Of a stretch of 64,000 bases of DNA, positions 57,501 to 64,000 are shown in pieces. This DNA is from Neopestalotiopsis rosae (taxonomy: Eukaryota > Ascomycota > Sordariomycetes > Amphisphaeriales > Sporocadaceae): assembly GCA_023078685.1 (NCBI GenBank), contig JALGAS010000004.1, positions 868,001 to 932,000 on the forward strand. The letters are read 5' to 3'. Both the position numbers and the translations under genes were made by a program. A model generated the notes under the pieces. The model did not search any database, was not told the origin of the DNA, and saw only the letters and a program-made list of their open reading frames with translations. Every line of letters begins with the position of its first letter. Position 1 is the first letter of the stretch.

Positions 57501-58017
57501 CGAACTACTTGAGTATGTGGCAGAGAATCGAGAGAGGACGCCGCATGAGACGCATCTTGACTTACTTACGGCACAAAACAACCTAGGATTGGCGTATCTG
57601 CGAAATGGCCAAATGCACGAGGCGGTTGCTTTGCTAGAAGCCTTGGTACCAGTGGTCGTGACACGATTTGGGGGAGAAGACCCTCGACCTCTAAAATCGC
57701 AACGAATTCTGGCTCATGCGTATATGGGAACTGGTCAAATCCCTCAGGCAATCGGCATACTCAAAAGTTTGGTGACTGTGCATGGGAGGGCATCGACACA
57801 GGAACATTCAGAGCTATTGTCATCACAGCATGGTCTGGCTGAGGCGTATCTGGCTAATGATCAAGTGCAGGAAGCATTAAGTCTCTTGCAGCAAGTTACG
57901 ACCGTCATAGGAAATACACTGGTCGAGGATGATCCGAATAGAGTCGCCTCACTAGATTTGTTGAGAAGGGCAGAAGAAATGCTCAAGGCCCAGGACGCTA
58001 CACCCACGGAGAACTAG
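54545..58017 (+). CDS. NLR-like receptor: PNP - NB-ARC - TPR
   Basis: Two exons, 54545-55610 and 55661-58017, giving 1140 aa. After a basic N-terminus, residues 28 to about 335 form a purine-nucleoside-phosphorylase-like (PNP_UDP) domain: YTVAWIAPVEIEAQAALHML, LVGVAAGLPD, IGLEMEAAGAVN and GVIRGVCDYGDHHKN. The NB-ARC follows, with P-loop IVGLGGIGKTQ (Lys406), Walker B WLLILDNADD near 499 and ILMTTRSRD. The C-terminal third is a series of TPRs (for example NNLGLAYLNAGKTQKAVELL and the following NNLGLAYLRNGQMHEAVALL). This is the layout of fungal STAND/NLR proteins proposed to act in non-self recognition and regulated cell death; the PNP domain may act on nucleotides as effector. The 50-nt intron lies exactly between the PNP and NB-ARC parts. 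All motifs look intact. Confidence 0.93.
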
Positions 58018-58263
58018 GGGTACAGTGAATAAATGATCATCAATCTATTTTCAAACTTCAATTGAAATCAGCTGTGTCCAAAGCGCAGCCAGCGGTAGAA
58101 AATTTGTGAAATCCCAGCTATTGAATTTCGATCAGAGATGTGTATCCATCATGCTGAAGCATGCAATTGCTCGCGAGCGGTCGAAACGTTGCTCCTGAAT
58201 GGATTACGTTACTTGATTTGAAGTCTTGCAGATTTTCAATGAGCTCCTGTTCTGGGTGCTTTG

Positions 58264-59884
58264 TTACAAATTGAGACCAGCATCGTATCTTAGAACAGCG
58301 CCTAGTAAGACTTGGGCCCCAAGCACACAATCTTCAGGGCTGCAATATTCGGTCGGAGTATGGCTCATCCCATTCCTGGTGGGTGTGAAAATCATGGCCG
58401 TCGGGCATTTCTTGGCCACATGGCAGCTGTCGTGACCAGCACCGCTCAGCATGCGCCTCCACAGTTTGTGATCTGGCTTCTGGGGCAGCTCGGCGCACGC
58501 TTCCACGGCAGCCTGCTCGATCGCTTCTATGCAGCCAGCGTCGAACTCAACTGCCGTGTTCTGTGTCAGACATGTCCATTCGACCTCTACTCCGCGCTCA
58601 CACTCTTCGCGGGCAATGCGACCAAAGTTCTTTTGGCACTTTTCAACCATTTTGGACAATTGATCATCGCTGAAATGTCGCATATCCAGGGTGAATTTCA
58701 CCGTGTGCGCCATTGTGTTCATGCTGCCAGGTTCCGCTTTCAGGTCGCCGGTGGTGATGAGGCCCTCAAACTCCTTGGCCACGCTGTTGGAATGAACAAT
58801 CATCTTGGCCGCTGCCAAAAGTGCATCCTTGCAAGCATACAGCGGGGTGGTGCCGGCGTGACAATCCTGACCTCTAATGGTGACTTCGTACCATGAGTAG
58901 GCCTGTCCGCCGGTCACGACTCCGATTTTCTGTTCTTCGTTTTCGAGTATCGGCCCTTGTTCGATGTGCAGCTCAAAGTGTGCGGCCATGGGAAAAGCCT
59001 TGTATGATGCTGGCATGTCGCCCAGGAAGCCAATGCGCTGAAGCTCCTGCTTTAGGGTTTGGCGCTGTTCGCTTCTGCATAGCGAGCTGGTCTCTAAGCA
59101 GTTCCAGGGTTCTTCGATGGGGATTGAGCCAGCCCAGACCCCAGAGGAAACTGTCACCATGGGAAATCGAGCGCCCTCCTCGCTGGAAGCAAACACGAAC
59201 ATCAAGTCAGCGCGCATCTTCGTCCAATCTGACATGACGTCGACTTACTTGGTCCAATTGCCCAATCCTATGGGACTATTGGTCTCAAAATTGTTATCGT
59301 GCAAGGTCCTCAAGACTTCCAAACCGGACAGAACACCGAGAATACCATCGTATCTGCCACCTGTAGGTTGCGTATCGAGATGCGATCCAATCATTATGGG
59401 GGCGACATTGGCATTCTTGCCAGCCCGAACGGCAAATATATTGCCCATTTGATCGACTGTGACGGTACAGCCTAGAGCTTCGGCCTGCTTTATGAGCCAT
59501 TCTCGTACCCTTTTGTCATCGTCATTCAGTGCCAATCGGGCCATGCCAGTCTCTGTGTGATGCCTAAAATGTTTCGTTCAGCGGCTTAATTCTTCATCAT
59601 GGCCCATATTCACCAGAGGAGGTGAGAGCAAGTATTGGAAGTCATAAACAATCATGGAGCTTGACTCACTCGCCATAGGCATGCGCTTTTCCATACTCGC
59701 ACGTCGAATGTATCGAGTCCATCAATCGTTGACCGTTAATGCGCAAGCCCTTGGCTTGTTGGCTGAGTTGGCGGGTGGCCACCATTGCAACGCCGCTAGG
59801 CCTGTTCGCCGTTGCAAGAGAGCCCATGTTGCAAGATCCAATGGCACGGTATCGGCGTATCAAGCGACAAGTCGTTGCACGCAT
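58264..59884 (-). CDS. N-carbamoyl-L-amino-acid hydrolase / allantoate-type M20 amidohydrolase
   Basis: Three exons, 59884-59670, 59563-59249, 59182-58264, giving 482 aa. This M20 metallo-hydrolase subgroup removes carbamoyl groups from N-carbamoyl amino acids, beta-ureidopropionate or allantoate, releasing ammonia. Metal ligands are seen in IMIGSHLDTQPTGGRYDG (His, then Asp) and NEEGARFPM (Glu), with FELHIEQGPIL further on and TPTRNGMSHTPTEYC near the C-terminus. Exon joins give HAYGEHHTETGMARLALN and NWTNEEGARF, both family-typical. The N-terminus (MRATTCRLIRRYRAIGSCN) resembles a mitochondrial presequence; internal Mets could start a cytosolic form. It is divergent from an NCS1 nucleobase permease, so a joint role in uptake and breakdown of a ureide, hydantoin or pyrimidine derivative is likely (inference). 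Confidence 0.9.
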
Positions 59885-60679
59885 TCCTTGGGACTCTTTC
59901 GAAGGAATACCCAGAATCAAATTCTCTGACTGAGATCAAAGTCTCGAGCATGTCGGCTGAGGGTGCATTGTTATGCGTATTGCAATCAGTATACGTAGAT
60001 TGCAAGATGTCCACGACTTGGCCGAGTCGGGGAATGCGGGTTCTGCCCGAGACGGCCGATAGTGCTTCGCTAGCTGCTATTTCGCCTCTGGAGCATTCTG
60101 AGGCACCGGCGGATATGCACCCCAGTCGGCCGTGAACCGCAATAGCACACGCAGCTAAGAGGGAACATTTCAGCTCTGGCAGACGACAGGACAACACTCC
60201 AATAATCTTCTGATGGTCGGCCATCTCACAGCGATCTGGTCGCAGAATGTCTTATCGCAGTTGCACCCCCGACTCCCATGATAGCCTCTTGGCGATGCAA
60301 ACCCATCGAATACAGGGCGTTGCAGAACCAAGCAGTGCACTAGCAGACCAGGTAACCCAGCCTATAGCATGGGCTGCAACCACATACTTGTCAGAGTTCT
60401 CCAATAGGACTTTTTGTCGGCGGTCCGCAGTCCCCATCTCCCTTCTCATATTGTCTGCGGTTTATCATTCGTTCGTCTGATTGATAATCTGCGATATGCC
60501 TCTCTCGACCATCCATATTTTCGTGCATTTGCATTGCGCACCCCTGATCCATCCTCTTCTTCGTGTGCGATCATGCTTCATGTTGACACATACGATATTT
60601 CAGCTATCATGTTCTACTAGTCCACTCTGAGCGAGTTCCATTGTCCCGAAATTCAACAACGCTGAGAAGCTCATTCACC
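59885..60679. promoter_or_regulatory. Divergent promoter with five GATA (HGATAR) sites
   Basis: Between the amidohydrolase and the permease starts, HGATAR motifs occur at 60252-60257 (minus), 60279-60284 (plus), 60462-60467 (minus), 60482-60487 (plus) and 60604-60609 (minus), five within about 360 bases. Such clusters bind AreA/NIT2-type GATA factors that switch on nitrogen-scavenging genes when good nitrogen sources are absent. Binding is inferred from pattern. Confidence 0.5.
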
Positions 60680-62224
60680 ATGGGGTCGGCCGACGAAGCC
60701 AAATCGGCGAATATCGCAAACAACGATATCGACGTTGAAGTCCAAGTCGGTCAGACTCTAGATGCTAGAGACGGAACAAAGCCGGATGACTTCTCTGGGA
60801 AGCTTCGCGCCTTCATCAAGACCATCGGCGCCGAGGAACACGGCATTGAACGCATCCCGGAAGACTTGCGCACGCATCAACCCCCGAGAGACCTGGCGAC
60901 CCTTTTCCTGTCGGCCAACTTTAACACGGCGACACTCGCCTTGGGATACCTGGGCCCGACACTCTACGGACTGGGCTGGTGGGACTCGTTCCTGGCCGTG
61001 CTCTTCTTCAATGTGGTCGGCGGCCTGTTTCCTGCCGTGGCGGCAGCCTTTGGTCCCAAGCTCGGCCTGCGCACCATGGTGATCCCCCGGTACTCGTTTG
61101 GCTGGTGGGGTGCCAAAATACCGGCCATATTGAACGTGATTAACCAGATCGGCTGGGGCATCGTCAACGGCATATCGGGCGCTGCCGTCCTGTACGACGC
61201 CGGCGGCGGACACTTGCCGCTGACTGTGGCCGTCCTGATCGTCGGGTTGGTGGCCATCACCATGGGCATCTTTGGCTACCGCGTGGTGCATATATATGAT
61301 CGATACTCGTGGTATGTCATGGTGGTGTGCATGATTTTTGTGGCCGGCTTTGGGGCTCGCCACTTTGTCAATGTGCCCATGGGATCGGGCCCTGCAGAGG
61401 CTTCCAATCTGCTCTCCTTTGGCACCACCATTATCGGATTTCAAGCAGCGTGGCTTCCGGTAGCCGCTGATTACGGTGTTTACATGCGACCAGAAATTCG
61501 TGCTTGGTCTTCCTTTACATGGGCCTACGCCGGCCTGCTGTCAAGTCAGCTGCTGGTAGAACTTCTTGGTGTCGCTCTCGGGACCCTCAGCCAAAGCTCG
61601 AATCCGCTCTTTCAAGATGCGTACACTGACCGCGGTATCGGTGGTCTCATTGGTGCTGTATTCCAGCAGAATGGCCCTCACGCCCTAGCATTTGGCCGAT
61701 TCATAGAGGTCTTACTGGGATTCTCCACGGCAGCCGTTATTACCACCAACATCTACTCTCTAGGACTTAGCGTGCAAATGATCTCCGTCAAGCTGCTCGT
61801 CATCCCTCGCCTGGTCTGGACCCTGATTGGCAGCGCCGTCTTCCTGGCTTGCGCCATTGCTGGAAGAGACCATCTCGTCGAGGTCATGGACAACTTCTTA
61901 TTGATTTGCGCTTACTGGATTGTGCCTTTTCTGACCATTTTCTTGGCGGAACACTTTGTCTGGAGGCGTGACTTTGACTATGACCCAACGGCATGGAACG
62001 ACAGGACCAAACTACCCTATGGGTTTGCGGCAACTTTTACTTGGTTCGTCTGTACGGCAATCTCGGTGCTCTGTATGAGCCAGACTTGGTGGGTGGGACC
62101 TATCGCTGCAGGTATTGGGGGTTCGGAAGCAGGTACTGATATCAGCTGGATTCTTGCACTGGTCGTAGGAGTTATTCTTTATATCCCGTTGCGAATGTGG
62201 GAGCGGAAGATTTGGCACTTGTAG
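60680..62224 (+). CDS. NCS1 nucleobase:cation symporter (purine-cytosine permease-like)
   Basis: Intronless, 514 aa, 12 predicted membrane helices. It begins with a polar 60-residue tail; TM1 is entered at LATLFLSANFNTATLALGYL with LGPTLYGLGWWDSF, followed by RYSFGWWGAKIPAILNVINQ, IGWGIVNGISG and VVHIYDRYSWYVM, then ADYGVYMRPEIRAWSSF. These are hallmarks of the Fcy2/purine-cytosine branch of NCS1 proteins, proton symporters for cytosine, purines or related heterocycles at the plasma membrane. The ORF opens with a TTG at 60641; the first ATG is 60680 in a good context (ACCATGG). It shares a GATA-rich promoter with the M20 amidohydrolase. Confidence 0.94.
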   Translation: MGSADEAKSANIANNDIDVEVQVGQTLDARDGTKPDDFSGKLRAFIKTIGAEEHGIERIPEDLRTHQPPRDLATLFLSANFNTATLALGYLGPTLYGLGWWDSFLAVLFFNVVGGLFPAVAAAFGPKLGLRTMVIPRYSFGWWGAKIPAILNVINQIGWGIVNGISGAAVLYDAGGGHLPLTVAVLIVGLVAITMGIFGYRVVHIYDRYSWYVMVVCMIFVAGFGARHFVNVPMGSGPAEASNLLSFGTTIIGFQAAWLPVAADYGVYMRPEIRAWSSFTWAYAGLLSSQLLVELLGVALGTLSQSSNPLFQDAYTDRGIGGLIGAVFQQNGPHALAFGRFIEVLLGFSTAAVITTNIYSLGLSVQMISVKLLVIPRLVWTLIGSAVFLACAIAGRDHLVEVMDNFLLICAYWIVPFLTIFLAEHFVWRRDFDYDPTAWNDRTKLPYGFAATFTWFVCTAISVLCMSQTWWVGPIAAGIGGSEAGTDISWILALVVGVILYIPLRMWERKIWHL

Positions 62225-62816
62225 GTGGGTTCAACAGGGCGATGCATTTTAATTCAGTCTCTTATAAAAATATTTGAACATGATCATGGATAAGCATATC
62301 CTCTGTGCTCATCACGTCGGTATAAGCAGAATGGCATTCTTATTGACTGCGTTGTAATGTGAGACGTGGACGAGTAACAAACATGTAGCAAGTCAAGAGA
62401 CTTACATAAATGATACAAGAGAACACAACGATTAAGAAATAACAGTCATTTTGAATACCATGCCCGACGTTTTACGCCAAGCGAGCGAGCAAGCAAGCAT
62501 CCGGGGTCCTGCGGGGGTATACAGACCCCTCCTCACGGGGCCTTTGGTGTCAGCACTTATTGGCGGGTATAGGCGGGCGATAAGTAAATCATTTTAGCGC
62601 TGTAACCCCCGAAAGCGAATCAGACTTGGCCGTTTCCTCGGCGAACTGTCAGCATCGCTTGGATTACCTTGAAGGAATCGGGCAAGACGATAAGCGCAAC
62701 ATCATTGAACTATGCTCATCATTGTTTCGGTTGGATATTCTCCTGGAATGGCCAGACATACACTATAATTACATGAGAAGAAAACATCTTTTTTGTAAAC
62801 TCTTGGCACAAATATC
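62225..62816. other. Intergenic, no gene seen
   Basis: The 3' flank of the permease gene and the promoter of the monooxygenase gene. A 64-codon frame at 62626-62820 has no features. Confidence 0.5.
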
Positions 62817-64000
62817 ATGAGCCCAGACACCGAAACCAAAGAATACGATGTGGTAGTCGTCGGCGGAGGCCCCGTCGGACTCCTTTTGGCCTACCAGCTG
62901 AAAAAGTTCGGCGTCACTGTTTGCGTATTGGAACAACATGAGAAGGAAACTCAAGATGCCTACGGACGTGCGATTGCGCTGTTCCCTCGAACTTCGGAGC
63001 AGCTTGATCAGCTCGACCTGATTGAGCCCATGTTGCAACTCGGCTTCGCGTGTCGGACGAGCGTCACATACAAAGATGGCAAGAGAATGTGAGTGGTCCT
63101 CCACCCGTGAAGGTCGCGCTGGAAATGTTGGCTAAACAGTCTGTCGCCTCAAGAATTCCTGGCAGAGTCTGGACTTTTATGGAAAATATCAAGGACACCA
63201 CATACGACTTTACTTTAGTCCTCCGACAAATGTATACGGAAGCTATTTTCCGCGAGAAATTGGAATCAATCGGTGCTGCATATTGCCAAGCTGCAGAATG
63301 CATCGATTTTGAAATTGACGACGGTGCACCCAAAGATTCTCACGTCGTCACTTCCACGTTTGTGGACAAGAAAACACAAAAGACATTCAAACTCAAGAGG
63401 CAGGTCTTTGATTCTTACTTGCTTGAAGCAAGCTTTACTAATGCTGCTACAGCAAATACATTGTAGGAGCTGACGGTGGACGGAGTTTTGTGCGCAAACA
63501 CGCCGGGATCCCCTTTGAGGGCGACACATCGGAAGACAAATGGATCCGCATCGACGGTATTGTGGAAACGGACATGCCGCTAAATCGATCATATGGGTGA
63601 GTTCAGGGACCCGTCCAGAGCCACAGACTGTAAAGTATTGACAATCATCACTCTCAGAGCTATTGAGAGCAAGACGCACGGCAATGTCCTGTGGGCTCCT
63701 CTTGACCACGCGGGCACGCGTATCGGCTACGCGATTGCTGCAAAGTATCCAGATGGTGTGACCCAAGAGGTTGCCGAGCAAGAAGCAATCAATGGGATGA
63801 AGCCTTTTAGCGTCAAATTCAAAGAAGTTCACTGGTGGACACTGTAAGTAAAGAAGCCTGACACGTGGAGATGTATCTGTTGACTGACATTCATAGATAC
63901 TCCATTGGACAGCGAATTGCCAAGACTTTCTATGCCAAAGACCGCATCTTTCTCTGCGGAGATGCGGGCCACACACATAGCAGCGGAGCAGCACAAGGAC
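62817..64000 (+). CDS. FAD-dependent aromatic monooxygenase (phenol hydroxylase-like), partial
   Basis: The gene is cut by the right edge. Five exons are visible: 62817-63088, 63154-63399, 63453-63596, 63658-63843, 63897-end. The dinucleotide motif DVVVVGGGPVGLLLA, the DG motif VGADGGRSFVRK and the FAD-contact motif FLCGDAGHTHSSGAAQG are the three signatures of class A flavin monooxygenases (PHBH/phenol 2-monooxygenase group), which hydroxylate phenolic or other aromatic compounds with NAD(P)H and oxygen. The substrate-binding and C-terminal thioredoxin-like parts lie outside the window. The second intron (63400-63452) needs a GC donor (AG/GCAGGT) to keep frame; all others are GT-AG. The stretch FMENIKDTTYDFTLVLRQMY fits the phenol hydroxylase branch. 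Confidence 0.88.

Noticed and set aside
60758..61444. A 228-codon minus ORF opposite the NCS1 permease
   Set aside because: Antisense shadow of a membrane protein with biased codon use.
1..64000. CRISPR arrays, operons, bacterial insertion sequences
   Set aside because: The window is intron-rich fungal nuclear DNA; no direct-repeat array or transposase frame was seen.

Overview
The window is nuclear DNA of a filamentous ascomycete, most likely a Sordariomycete. Evidence: many short spliceosomal introns (about 48-180 nt) with GTRAGT-type donors and CTAAC/CTRAY branch motifs, no operons, and fungal-specific families (Zn2Cys6 regulator, SLX4, DUF3176, NCS1 and OPT transporters, microsomal P450, PNP/NB-ARC/TPR receptor, fungal-type ankyrin proteins). 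The order or species cannot be read from the sequence alone. Exon models were built by hand from ORFs, splice signals and phase; all intact models keep frame to a stop.

Left part (0-15 kb): a ten-exon Hsp70-like ATPase, an intronless protein with six identically spaced Cys4 fingers, an ADP-ribose-pyrophosphatase-type Nudix hydrolase (minus), a seven-helix membrane protein (minus), then about 2.2 kb without a convincing gene. At 9.5-14.5 kb a divergent pair of membrane proteins shares a 500-bp promoter region; the larger one joins a chymotrypsin-like domain to several C-terminal membrane helices.

Central part (15-31 kb): three co-oriented genes (P450, a histidine-phosphatase-fold protein that lacks the nucleophilic His, an MFS monocarboxylate-type transporter), an ankyrin protein, a Zn2Cys6 transcription factor and a small secreted heme-thiolate peroxidase. 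They could be part of a metabolic locus, but no PKS, NRPS or terpene synthase is present. A 3.1-kb stretch with only a doubtful small gene follows.

Housekeeping part (31-44 kb): NUDT19-like Nudix hydrolase, SLX4 (minus) divergent from ribosomal protein S21e, a class I CPD photolyase, and an oligopeptide transporter.

Right part (44-64 kb): an NmrA-like oxidoreductase, then a stretch (45.2-53.6 kb) in which three of five genes carry stops or frameshifts: a Cys-pair protein, a sulfotransferase-HAD fusion and a DUF3176 membrane protein. A START-like (DUF7053-like) gene, an AT-rich segment and an apparently intact epoxide hydrolase lie among them. Next come a PNP/NB-ARC/TPR receptor of the fungal NLR type, an N-carbamoyl-amino-acid hydrolase divergent from an NCS1 nucleobase permease across a promoter rich in GATA sites (a likely ureide/pyrimidine-type nitrogen scavenging pair), and a flavin monooxygenase cut by the window end.
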